Below are positions 42,210-54,433 of a stretch of 64,000 bases of DNA, piece by piece. Source of the stretch: Primula veris (lineage: Eukaryota; Streptophyta; Magnoliopsida; Ericales; Primulaceae); contig OY821745.1 in assembly GCA_963682055.1 (NCBI GenBank), positions 31,865,342-31,929,341 of the forward strand, written 5' to 3'. Within the stretch, counting starts at the first letter, position 1, and each line of letters starts with the position of its first letter. A program made the position numbers and the translations under genes. The notes beneath the pieces were generated by a model. It ran no database searches. It had not been told where the DNA came from and worked only from the letters and a program-made list of their open reading frames with translations.

Positions 42210-43204
42210 TTAATCAATAACATAAAAAGGACAAAAAAGTTATTTTTTCCTCAATTTTTAATCAAAATTGAAGGAAGGCTCAAAATGATCAGTGTTTGAT
42301 GGAAATGAAAAGATGTCTTATGTTTGTCAGAAGGCTCAAAATACGAGCGACGCAATTAAATTTACTTGACAATAATTAGATTGTGATGAATTCATGCTAA
42401 TTGCTAACCGTGTGCAGACCAATGTGTCCTGCCTTACGTTAATTGATACTTCCTCGGTATCTTGCTAGACGTTCCTTTTATAATTTCCTATTTTTTAAAA
42501 ATATTAAATTTTAAGACATAAAGTATCAATAATGTGCTTATAAATAGTATAATTAAAGTTAATGTGGTACTTTATTTCTTTAAAAAAATTGTTGTTATAG
42601 CCCTGAATGGTAAGTGTACCTAATTTATATATTTATTTTCTTAAATGTTTTTTTTTAAGATTATATAAAGGATAAGAGAGTAAATTTATTACTTTATAAT
42701 TAACATGTAGAGAAAACGGACATTTATTTAGAGACAGTCCAATAAGAAATAATGAAGTTTAGATACCGAGTGACTAATAAAAACTACCATAATGATCATT
42801 ATTGACTAACCACTTCCACTAATGGTATAGTCGAAATCAATCTAGATGATGAGCATGCCATATCTCCTTTTTCTCTGGATATTATTTAAATTTTAAACTA
42901 CATTCTCACTTTAGCTTTAAAATTAGGAAAACTATACAGTCGTGGCTGTTGTTGCTTGACGTGGTTGCAGTATATAAGACAATTATATAACTTCCTTTTA
43001 ATATATACTTACCTACTTCTTTACGAACCGTATCGGATAATCAATTCTAAGCTTTCTTTAGTCACAATTTTACTCTACTCAGGGACGGTCCTAATGCAAG
43101 TCGACCAAGTCTTGGGTAAATTATGTCGACAAACTTTTTTGAGGGCAATCTTAGGCACTCATACAATTTTTAGTATTAATAATTTTTATTAATTAATAAA
43201 TCAC

Positions 43205-43280
43205 AAGTAGTTGTATAGTCTAATAGTTAGCGGTAGTTGTAATTAGTTTCTTACTTTATATGACTAGGTTCGAATTACAC
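43205..43280 (+). other. tRNA-like (possible SINE) sequence
   Basis: TAGTCTAATAGTTAGCGG (A-box-like) and AGGTTCGAATTAC (B-box-like, 43,266) occur at tRNA-promoter spacing, followed by a T-rich stretch. The sequence is degenerate, and no TSD was found. Confidence 0.35.
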
Positions 43281-44261
43281 TTTCTATAGTTTTTTTTCAA
43301 TGCATTCATTGATATAAGGACAACAAAAAATTTAAGTCTTAAACAAGCCACAATGATCGGCCACACCTGACACTACTAATCATTGTTTAAGTTAACTTAG
43401 GAACCGGTATTCAATGTTTAAGTTAAGTTAGGGACCACTCTTTAATGTCAATGCGTTTTATAGATAGTAACACACTAACTACACATTCTTATGAGATTAC
43501 TTAATTGCTTCTTAGATAGTATTTGCTCATTTGTCGCAATTAACATACTTAGTTCTCTTTCATAGTTTAAGAAATAAGAACTACTCTAATACGATGAGTA
43601 TGCATGACACTCATAATGTAAAACTAATAATAATATTGGTCAAAATGAGTAAAAACATAACTGGACCATTGGTTTTAAAATAGAACAATTGTAAGAAATT
43701 CATTATGACCCATTATTTTTTGGACATACAAGGTGATAAGTAGACCCCTTAAAAGTAAATGCGAAGGGTTTGATGAGCTAAGCTACCAGCTCATTTTTAT
43801 GATGCATTGTCACTTATTACCTACTTCTTCTTTTAAAAGGTAGTGTTTCACATCTTAAAAAAATCTAAATGCTTAAAGGCTAAATTGCCTATATGAAAAG
43901 ATGACAAAGATGTTAACTGTTGGGCGTTCACATCTATAAACCACCTCAAGGTTTAGGTACATTAAGTTCATGCGTCACAAAAATAAAATTTCAATGTTAA
44001 GTGTAAAGGAAATTGCCAATAATTGAAGTAAAGTATTTAACAAAAGGGAGATGGATTTGACAGAGAGCAATGATATTTTCATTTTAATTTATCCTGAATA
44101 ATTAATGCACTTCATGTACGAGTGAAAAAGAAAAGGGAGATGGATTAGAGCCAAGTTGAACTGACCATGGAGACGTCGCTCTCGTTATTTACAATTTTTT
44201 CATTATTTTGTTGGCTACATGTAGAAATTATAATCTCTCGTTATTAGAAAACATGTAAATT

Positions 44262-44317
44262 AAGACGGTTTTTTTTAAGACGATAATAAAACCGTCTTAA
44301 TTATTAGGAATTAAGAC
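44262..44317. repeat. Short palindromic patch AAGACGG...CCGTCTT
   Basis: TTAAGACGGTTTT and AAAACCGTCTTAATT form an inverted pair separated by about 14 bases; GAGACGG/CCGCCTC follows nearby. It could be debris of a MITE. Confidence 0.5.
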
Positions 44318-44574
44318 AGTTACTTTAGAGACGGAAAACAACCGCCTCTAAATAGAACAATAGAGGCATTTTAACCGCTTTTTTTGCCCAATTATGACAT
44401 TCAAAAAACTTTTCTTTAAAAAAAGTCAAATTTTCTTTTAGAAAATGACGTTTGGTAATATTCTCAATATTCGTTTTCTTAGATCTATTCCTCTTTTAAT
44501 TTGTTGAAAATTGAAATAGTGGAACTAATAAACTAGCTAGTTTATTCTCAGTTTATAATAAGTAGGTCTGCAAA

Positions 44575-45090
44575 TGAGCCGAACTTAACTCTGTTTAAGC
44601 TCGGCTCGTTTACTAAATAATCATGTTTAACGAGCTTGGGCCGAGCTTGTTCATAAGTCATGCCTCATGAATACGTTTTCGGACAATTTTAGTATCGTTT
44701 CGGTAAAAAAAATATTTTTTAATTAACTAAAATCAACAATAAAAATAATAATAATACATTTATTTATTGTGACTTTTAAATTTAATAAGATTTAGTTTTA
44801 AAAAAGAAATTCATCACATGAGTTGAAGAGTATTTATAGTCGATGAACATTATAATTGATAATGGTCCGTTTACACCAAAAAAAACATTATATTTGATAA
44901 ATTTTACGTATATAAGCTGAAATATATATGAAAACGGATATTAAAATAATTATAAAACATTTTAAACGAGTCCGAGCTTGTTCACGAGCCTTTAACGAGC
45001 TTTTATTTTTGTTCAGACTCGGCTCGTTAGTAATGAACGAGCGCGAGTCGAGGCTTTGACGAGCCGAACACGAGCTTGTTCATGAAAACC
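44575..45090. repeat. CGAGC/GCTCG-rich repeat
   Basis: GCTCGGCTCGTTTAC, AACGAGCTTGGGCCGAGC on the left and CGAGCTTGTTCACGAGCC, ACTCGGCTCGTTAG on the right surround an AT-rich core. The layout is the same as in the TTCGG and ATCCGA repeats. Termini and TSD were not resolved. Confidence 0.5.
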
Positions 45091-45244
45091 ACTTTTAATG
45101 GCTTGTTTCCTAGTAGTGTCTCGTTTAACCAACATCTTGTGATGAATCAAAATTCGCTCTTCTATCCTCCTTTTGATTGTAATTAACGAGGACTATATAG
45201 TACCCCCGATCTTCGTACCGATGATAGTATAATAACATCTTAAA

Positions 45245-45302
45245 CGTGGCTAGATAAAATCAAATATGGTTAGATAAAATCAAATATGGTTAAATAAAAT
45301 CC
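45245..45302. repeat. 21-bp tandem repeat, three copies
   Basis: GTGGCTAGATAAAATCAAATATG, then GTTAGATAAAATCAAATATG, then GTTAAATAAAATCC. Confidence 0.8.
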
Positions 45303-45419
45303 ACGCAAAAGCTAATCCGAATCAAGCTCAAGCTCAAGCAAAAAGCAAAACTGCCCATTCTGCAAATCTACTACAACAAGAGCGAAACAAAACGCTAATA
45401 TATTTGTTAGAATTCCTTC

Positions 45420-45720
45420 AAAAAACAAAACCACCAGAGGACCTTTTGTGAATCTAAATTTTTAAAAATCTTCCATCGTCTAAACCAAGTTTTCTCCAAC
45501 CTTTCCAAGAGGAGATATGTAGGATTTTAATCTGCAACAAAATTTTGCTCTCTATACACATGAGAAAGTTGAGAACGAATCTTCATAAGATTGCAAATAT
45601 CCTACGAAATATTTCAACAAGATATAATTTTTTTCTTGAAATCTTAATCACCAATTAACAACCATGAAGAGTCATTAGAGAGTCTCTCTGAGTGATCCCA
45701 TATGAATTAAGTCCAAATGA
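45420..45720 (-). pseudogene. RNase H-like (RVT_3) fragment, probably LINE-derived
   Basis: The minus strand gives DICNLMKIRSQLSHVYREQN followed by FVAD at about 45,540-45,600. That matches the last helix of plant RVT_3 RNase H-like domains (SHV.RE.N.VAD). Stops precede it (SC*NIS*D). No RT part was found adjacent. Confidence 0.55.
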
Positions 45721-46583
45721 TTAATAATGAGAGAGCATGAAGAATCTTTTACAAAGCTAACATAAACGGAGGACGAGTAAAGCAGTGTTATATGTCCCCA
45801 ATATTCTCGCTATATTCGATTTAAAAAAAAAATTGCCACACAAAAGTTTAAAGGAAGCAAAGACACCTTTAGGAAAATTGGAGCATTGAAGGTTATGTTT
45901 TCAGAGAAAAGCATCAAAGTCCATTTATAAGAGAATCTAAACCTGGCTCCCTCCGTTTTATGTGAAGCTCTTTTCTAGACGACGTTATAATCATCAATTT
46001 TGCCAAGCTTTATGAGTATATGCATAGTGTTGATTAAGCCATTGATTAACCTTTCAAGCCACTTTGAAAACTGTAATACCATATAAAGAAGGGTTCGGAC
46101 TTTTGGAACTCCAGAGGTGATACGAGTCTAACGTTTTCTATAAAGTATATGACGAGGAGGAAGCTCAGGTTCATGTACTTTGATTCATCTTAAATCCAGT
46201 TTATTATGCATATATAATACTCTCCCAGAAGAATTACATGACATCATTTCTCCATTGGATAAGAGATATTTCGTTTCAGATAATTATTGATAACCATCGA
46301 AGATAATGAGTCCATTTTCAAAGCAGTACATTGTTAGCAAAGGAAAATATGCCATCGAATGCCTAAATATGGAGAAAAAATAGACAAGAGTTGGTGAGAA
46401 TGAGGCAAATTCGTTGATGAAGTTTGATTAGTGGCAAAATCGCCCTTAAAGACTACTCTTTTGTTGTTCTAATCAAGCCATTAAAGACTACTTGTTGAGA
46501 TGTCTCTTTCATTTTGTCGAATAATACGATGGTAAAAATGAGACATTGTTAATTTTATCACACGATAATTCCATTGACCTGGT

Positions 46584-46768
46584 CAGGAGGAAGCTAAGTG
46601 GGGACGATCGGGTGGCACGGCACCCCCCATAATTTTAGAAATCCCAAGTGACGCAATTTTTTTTTAGTACAATTTCTTTTTAGGTGTAGATTTGACACCC
46701 CCCATAAAAATATGTTACTTGTACATATATTTTGTCACCCCCCATTTACACATCCTGGCTTCGCCCTG
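46584..46768. mobile_element. hAT-type MITE (185 bp)
   Basis: Left end CAGGAGGAAGCTAAG and inverted right end CAGGGCGAAGCCAGG are inverted repeats. GACCTGGT flanks both sides exactly (46,576-46,583 and 46,769-46,776), an 8-bp TSD. The interior has three CACCCCCCAT words. Confidence 0.9.
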
Positions 46769-48011
46769 GACCTGGTTTCTTTCTAGTTGATTGTTAGTTT
46801 GTCTGAATTGTACATTTTTTTGGAAATTAAGAGAAAAAGTTCTAAAATAAGGAAAGTTCTATATATCACAAAAACATACTCATAGTCTCTAGTCAGGTTC
46901 CAACGTAGCTTTAAGAAATGAAAATTGAGCTTGTAGGCCCAATAGTTTCAAAGAGCTCTCAAAACCCAACTTCTTAAAACCCAACTTCAAAATAACAACT
47001 AGTTCATTCACATCAACAACATTAAGAAAACTAAGTGAAAAGATCCCCCAGTCGATACATATTTTAACAAAAAAAAAGTTGCCTTAAATAGGAGCAGAAA
47101 AATAATCACAGTAGTTATCCATGCTAAATTGGAATATTAAAACTATCCCAAACTAGGCTAAAAACCGGTATAATTAGTCGACTCATTCATCCATCTCATA
47201 CCGCATGTTCCAATTATAACAACATTACTACCGTCTACCATGGTCTGCAATTACAAAATACTTGTATTATCAGGTATAGAATTTCGTGTAACTAGGAACG
47301 GCACATGCCCAAGTCGAGTAAGACTTGGACCTTGGGGATTTTTTTTTTTGGGGCAACATGGTTCAACTCAATATAAAAATAGTAAAACCAAATTTATTAT
47401 AAACTAAATTCTATCACAGTCCTCTGTATCAATTAACACGACAAACTATTTATATATATGTAAACTACATGGAAAAAGAAAAATACATGTAAACTATTTA
47501 TATATGTGTACACCCATCTATATATATATATCAATTAAACACGAGTAGCAACCTGAAACGAATTCTGAAAATTGGGTTAACATCTCAATCGATTTTTTCT
47601 CATTTTGGGCAACAAAAGAGTTATTTTTCTAAATTATGATTCTTATCTAATGTTTTTTTAGCTCATATGTTTCTTATTTTTGGGTAATTGGATTTTTGTT
47701 AACTTGATATGGGTGTCTTTTAATTTGTTAGTTGTTTGCATTTTTCAATAAAGGCTTATGTGTTAATGTAGTATGCATCTTATCTGTATAGCCTACATTA
47801 GTCTTAGACTCTTAGTGTAGATTGTCATCACCGATTCTAATTTAATGCTATTTTAACTTAATTATAAGTAGAGAATGTTATGTACTCAAAGTGTTTGTTA
47901 TAATGTCACAGAGAGATTTTGTGTCATTTGGGCCTTTATTTATTACAGATTTAAGTTCATTTTTTTCTTACACATTATAAGCTGTTTTGGATCTGGTCAG
48001 CCTTCGTAAAA

Positions 48012-48245
48012 ATGTTTTCTTATGACATAAATAGGGACACTTTGTTTGGAGAGCTTAGAAAATTAAAAGATTTATTGCCAAAAGAAATAGTAAAAGCAAT
48101 CGACGTTCTTGGGTTTATTAAGTCTTATCACGAAGATGGTGGGTTTCGAAATGCATGGATTGTATATCGAATTTTGTTGAGGATTACCGTCACCGTTGCT
48201 TCGGCCGAAAGAAACTGTTCTAAGTTAAAGTTAATAAAAAACTAG
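48012..48245 (+). pseudogene. hAT transposase C-terminal dimerisation fragment
   Basis: The frame ends FRNAWIVYRILLRITVTVAS, then AERNCSKLKLIKN. It matches the hAT dimerisation domain (P....YRILL.IPVTVASAERSFSKLKLIK). The frame stops at 48,245, and the expected N-terminal zinc finger and catalytic core are absent, so it cannot transpose. The element resembles the zinc-finger MYM-type/TTF hAT subgroup of plants. Confidence 0.88.
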
Positions 48246-48911
48246 GATGATTAATTGAAATTTTTGTTTCAAAAAATTCAAATAGGACTTAAATAGTAAG
48301 TTTTTAATGTATTTTTGCCAAGTTAACCTTGTATTATGGAATGAAAATATTATATTTTGTTACTATTGTTATTAATATATTGGAATTTCACTTGTATTAC
48401 ATTGGAACAAGTCTAAAATGAAGTTTGATTTTTTTTTTTACTTAATAAAAATGCTACGAGCAAGCAGAGACTTTGAGATTTGTGCAATTCGTGAAGTCGG
48501 GGCTCCCCTGCGCGGAAAGAAGCTTTTCTAAGTTAAAGTTAATAAAAAACTATCTTAGAAGTACCATGTCACAAGAAAAACTAAGCGGATTAGTTATGAT
48601 ATCGATCGAGAGAAGCTACTAGAACAACTTGAATATGATGATTTAATTATATTTTTGCTTCAAAAAATTGCAAATATGACTAAATTTCTGAAATAGTAAG
48701 TTTTTAATATATTTTTGCCGAGTTAACCTTGTATTATAAAATGAAAATATTAGATTTTGTTACTATTTTTATTAATATATTGAAATTTCACTTGTATTAC
48801 CTTGGAACAAGTCTAAAATGAAGTTGAATTTTTTTTTTGGCTTGATAAAAATGCTACGAGCAATTGAAGACTTTGAGATTTGGGCAATTTATGAAGTCGG
48901 GCCGCCCCTGC
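48222..48911. repeat. Tandem duplication of the hAT 3' end
   Basis: From CTAAGTTAAAGTTAATAAAAAACTA through CCCCTGCG the sequence occurs twice (about 48,222-48,512 and 48,528-48,912). Copy 1 lacks about 90 bases present in copy 2 (TCTTAGAAGTACC... to GAATATGA). Both copies end in a hAT-terminus-like GG(G/C)C(T/C)(G/C)CCCCTGCG. Confidence 0.88.
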
Positions 48912-48919
48912 GTGTAACT

Positions 48920-51900
48920 TAACCAACCTTCACTAGTTCTGCTTTATTCCTTATGATCGAGGGTAAAGGGAATCAATTATTTTAATACGCACCAAGTATT
49001 AATATATTAAATTTACTTTTATTTCTTCACAATAACAACATGATGACAAGTTTGTATTTCACTTTATGATACTAGTAGCGAACTAGACTTAGAATGAATA
49101 ATCCGACTACGTAAACTAACTGAAAAATACGTTTACTTAATGTTCTGAATACTGTTACGCGTTTCAGTTATAACTGAATATTAAATAACACACAACGTTT
49201 AATTACGAAATTCGATGTGCTCACCATATTTACGTCTCCGAGGCACTCACCAAGTATTTATTGATATTGTCAAACTTACAATATTAGACTTAAGTTTTAC
49301 AATACTCGATGACTCACTCCATATTATTTGTCTATCAAACTATTGATGCTACCTAACACCTCTGAATATTCAATGACATCCCGTCACGAATTTCTCTCAA
49401 ATAATAATTTTATCTCTCTAATATTTCGTGAGTCTCTCTCTATTTGGTGTATAATTTATGATGTAGAGACACAAAATATTAGAATATAATTGGTTTTATT
49501 TATACCATTACAAAGAATACTAATTATATAAATCAAATGGGAAGTGTTTCTTTCTTTCTTTCTTTCACTTCTTATTTAACTAGGATTCTTCTTTGTTATT
49601 CAAGTCTTCTGATCCAACAAGCAAACATTTAATTCTCTTCAATCTAATCTTCTCAGATTGCACGAAATATTCTCGACTTGATGTTCTCGTTTCTGAAACT
49701 TTTAGAATATCTTTGACTTGATCACCAAGTAATCTGTCCGTCAGTTTCGGTTATAACTGCAACTTATATAAAACCACAACTTAAAAAATTTGTTACGTAT
49801 TAACTGTTAACACACTAATAGTTTAATATAAGTTAACTCAATATATTTTTAACAATATAATGATAAAAAAAATATGGTACAAATAACTTGTAATTTACAC
49901 CTAACAATAACCTTAGGGAATAGGAGTAATTGATTAACAAGTTTGGTTGAGTCAAACTCTTAAAACCTCTACTCTAATAAGATAGCTAGCCTAACCAAAC
50001 CCTAGATAAAGTAAATATATAGAAAGGAAAATGACTACAATAAATATATATGAAAATATTCAATAAGAGCTAAGATTTGCAAATAAATCAGCTAGCCAAA
50101 CTTTATCCTTAAATGACGCTTGGGCATGAATGAAATAAAGACTTATTCCCACGGAAGATCTTAACCAAAGAGCTTGCTACCAGTTTCACAGTATAAAATG
50201 AATTCTGGCAAAATTTTGAAGTTGTTTCTCAAACACTCAGATTCCTAAATTAATGGACGTTTATTTTCCACTAGGAAGTGGGTGAGAAGTGGTTGCTTTG
50301 TAGTTTGTACACATAGATTCTTCCAAAAAAGGAAAGGTTAAAATTTGGTCCAGATTTGACATGACTCATGAGACACCACGATTAGAAAGAAGAGTCGAGG
50401 AGTAAAAACCCAATTAGGGAATACACTTTTTTACATGTTTAATTAGTAGGCCCCATATCTCACCATGGAGAATATTAATAAAGTGTTGTCTCCCTATAGT
50501 TTGGGGTTGAATACCCAAATTTTTTTCTTTTATTTTGAAAGTGTGCATATATTAACATCAGGAAGAAAAGTTACAAGACAAATCTGAATCGATCAAAGCC
50601 CACGACTGGTCAGGCGGTTTAAAAACATACAAAGCATATGAATTAGTATGAGCATTACCGGCTAAGACAATTAGCCGGTTGATTGCCTAGTCCTTGTTAG
50701 CCTATTGAATACCTAGTTTGTGATTTTCATTGATGATATATAACATGTGGTACCGATTTAATTTCGTGAGAACATTTAACAATATGATACAAAGTTAAAT
50801 ACGTCTTCCCCAAAATGGAAACTAATCCCATCTTTTCCTATTTTATGTTACATTTGTAAACAGCTTTAGTTTGACTTCCCATTATATCGTTAAATATCTA
50901 GACGAGTTATGTCCTCATGGAGTTGCTACATTGCGTCAGTTTCAAAAAATAGTGAACAGCTATTACATCTGTGTATTTTTCGTTCCTTTGGAATCGAGAA
51001 AGCAACATTAGAGCAAAAATTGTAATAGAGTCGAAGTATTTGTTCTATTTTCAAAAAAAAAAAAAAAAAATTGTTTCACGATCTATCCAAAAATGATGTG
51101 CGTCCGAACGGGCTCAATAGCAAGTGTAATATAACGTCGATTATGAGACGGGGAAGGGGATCCAACATCATTTTGGACTAACCGACCTCTGATAGCATAT
51201 TAGAGCTCATATAGTTTACCATTAAAATGTCTCGTAATGATAAGCATGAGTATTTTTTTTATAAAACACAGGCTTGATCGATATTACATCGATATGGAAT
51301 AATATAAACTTTAACATTAACATCAAAATTTAATTATTTGCATCGTGAAAGAACTGCAAGAATTTTTTTGACAAGGTTCCATCGTGAAAGAACACAGATT
51401 TAGAACTAGTTAATCACTACTGTAGTAGCTTTCTATTACTGCAATTAAACATGGACGATGTCGATGATTTTTCTGGACAAGAACTAAATCATTTCCCATC
51501 GCGCGCCACGGCACACATTTCTCTAAAAAATTCAGCATAATTATTTTGTAGGCAGTACAAATTAATAAGAATGGGCTGTACCCGTCTAGTTAACATTCTG
51601 AAAACCCCATTGGGCTCTTATCAATATTAGTCATTTTGGTATTTCAAACTGAATCTTATATTTCTTTGGATACACAGTACTTAATTTACTGTACTTTATT
51701 AGTATTACGAGTATTATTATTGCTCTTATTTGTAATAGTAATTTTTTAGTTTGTGTGCGAATTGCGAAGTACTACTAATAAAGTAAGAAAACGGATATCA
51801 AGAAACCTAAGAACCATCAAACCATTCCCTTTCTCCCTGTTCTTTTATGCCTCAAACAAGAACAGCTATTAAATCACTGTAGTCAAAAAGAAACTAAGGG

Positions 51901-54433
51901 GAAAAGCAAAAAACAAATGTTGAAAGGGCATACAACTTATGATTCCTTTTGGCTCTTTTATCTATCAACCAATCCATCCCACTTTCCTTTTTTTTTTTTT
52001 TTAAATAAGTGTACTTAATACAGTTAATATTCTAGTCCTTACTTGGTAACGCACTAATCTTTATATCCACATAAAAAATAGTATTAAAATACCACGATTT
52101 GGGACTTGGAAGGATCCAGACTCAAATTTTATAAACCTCAAGTGATGTCACACATGACGTTCTCAATCCCTATTCTTAAATTATTCCTCCCAATATAATA
52201 TCTTTGATTAATTTAATCCTTTGTAGATTTCCTTTTTTCTTTATGTATTACTTTATTCTAAACTTTAAAGGCGACAAAACCTTAACCCAGAACCCTAATA
52301 AACATATATAGTACGGAGTATTAATATTAATCTTTTTTTATAAATGTCTCCCTTAACTAGGGTTCTACCAGTCTAAATGTATATCCCACCATATTATATA
52401 AATAATTACTAGTAATACCACCGATGATTTAATATTAAAGCATACAATTATAATTATATATATATATTCAACGTAAAATAGTAGTATATTTTGGAAAACT
52501 TCAAAGGTAATTTTGTTTCCATTGTAGGTTTTTGTCCTTTGAGGAGAGTTTAGGGCTAAAAGGACAAGTCCCTCTCACCATAATAGCATTGCCTGACTAC
52601 TTTTGTGCAATTGAACTGATTCAAAGGACAAAGTTGAAAGAGACAACTCATCACTATCTGGTGGTATTTCCAAGTAACATTTTTGTTTAGTACCTCATTT
52701 AATTGTTAGTACTTAGTTTTTTTTGAAATTAGTGGCACATTTAAGCAAGGGCTTTTGTGTCCACGTTGATGACACTTACTATGAGATATTATTACTCGAT
52801 TGGGTAACTATTCAATCAGCTGCTTATCTGACAACAAGGCCATGGGAACATTCAATTTTTGCTTAATAAATAAATAATCAAAGTACCATATGCCCACAAC
52901 AGCTACGTAACAAAGCAACATGTACAGAGAAATTTTTTAAATTAAATTGATCAAAGCACGCCAACAATGTCATTTTATTGGAAATCATAATACCACGAGT
53001 AATACTAGGACAGGCGCAGCGACAAAGTAACATAATACAGTATACATTTATAGCAAGTATAATTGTACTATTAAGAAACCAAAAATAAATTAATTAAACT
53101 GACGTGTCACTTATATAACACGTTTGACTGTTCATTTATAATACATAGATTTTTCTTCGTTTTTTTAAAATAAAAAAAAATAGATTTTCAGTCATTTTTA
53201 AACAATTTAGAAAATTTCCTTGACATGTTCCTATTGGGTAAACTTACTATATCTTGAACGGTTATCTATATATGTTAATTATATATGTCTTCAGATATGC
53301 CCTTTTTTATCTACATAATTTAAACTAAAACCTTTGTTACAGAAAAAACAAATTTTAACATGTGAGTCCACATATTTGGAAACTTATTAAAACATAAATA
53401 TATGCTCAACATATCTAGGAATAGTGGGATTATAAACTGACACATCAATTTATATGTAATTGTTTTGAGTTTCTTTATTATTTTGTTATATAATTTTATA
53501 AAATGGTGGAGGAAACCCCACAGTTAATGTATTAATAGCGAAATAAAATGTGGAGAAAAAACTTATGAACTTATAAGCAAATAGCCATATAAAAGTAGTA
53601 ATTAAGTTTTTGCTCAAAACAAGCAAGGTACACATAAGTATTCAAAAAATGTTATTTGTAAGTCAAAACTAAATAGAAGTCTATAAAAATTCCAATTAAG
53701 TATATTTGCGAATGTTAATGAAAATAGTTTTACTACATTTTTACAAACATTCAGTGAACCCTTTTAAGTTTTAATAATAATTTTACAAAATGATAAGTAT
53801 CTCTGCAGGTTTGTTAATTCTAGTATCGATTTAATTTATAACTTCAAAAATATTCCAGGTTTATGATTTTCTAATACTAAGCCAAAACGCAAGGAAACTA
53901 AGCTTTCAAGATAATTATAGAGCTTACCGAACTCTAAATAAAATACTATTGAAATGATAACATAGGGTGTTAGATCACTGGTCTATTGAAGTTTAATGCT
54001 GAAACAAGTTAACATAAATTCTCCATTAATCAAGATTTTTTTTCAAAATCCATTAATAAAGATTAAAAGCTAAGATATAGCAATTAACATATTAAAATTA
54101 AAAATAGAACGGGCGTGGAAAAAAAAGAATCTTGATAAAATATTGAAGGGTTCTTCTATATTCTACTTATTGAAATAAAATATATTTTTCATTATAACTA
54201 ATTAAGTTAATGTCACAGAAAATCAACAAAATACACGTTAAAATTAGTTACGCATGAATACTACTTATCATGTAATTACTCAAAGAGATTTGTTTGAGGT
54301 ACACCATTATACAAGGGTGAGAACTAGGAAACGGTTAAAGAGCATTGATATTCAATTTTACATGATTAAACCCATGGACAATGAAATCAAATATCAATAA
54401 CAACTCGAAAAAAGAAAAGGTTAGGATGGTTAA
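48920..54433. other. Long AT-rich intergenic region
   Basis: No coding region longer than background, no RNA gene and no bounded element could be supported. Notable only for homopolymer runs (51,052-51,070; 51,989-52,003) and a few GT/AG-rich patches. It probably includes 3' flanking DNA of the AP2 gene near 54.2-54.4 kb. Confidence 0.5.

Larger units (their letters stand above)
42215..44570. other. AT-rich intergenic DNA
   Basis: Apart from a tRNA-like sequence at about 43,205-43,280 and a palindromic AAGACGG/CCGTCTT patch at 44,262-44,317, no gene or bounded element was recognised. Confidence 0.5.
47294..48911 (+). mobile_element. Degenerate hAT transposon with transposase tail (1618 bp)
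   Basis: GTGTAACT flanks both sides exactly (47,286-47,293 and 48,912-48,919), the 8-bp TSD of hAT. The ends are AGGAACGGC and inverted GCAGGGGCGGC, similar but decayed. It carries only the C-terminal part of a transposase and a tandemly duplicated 3' end. Confidence 0.8.
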
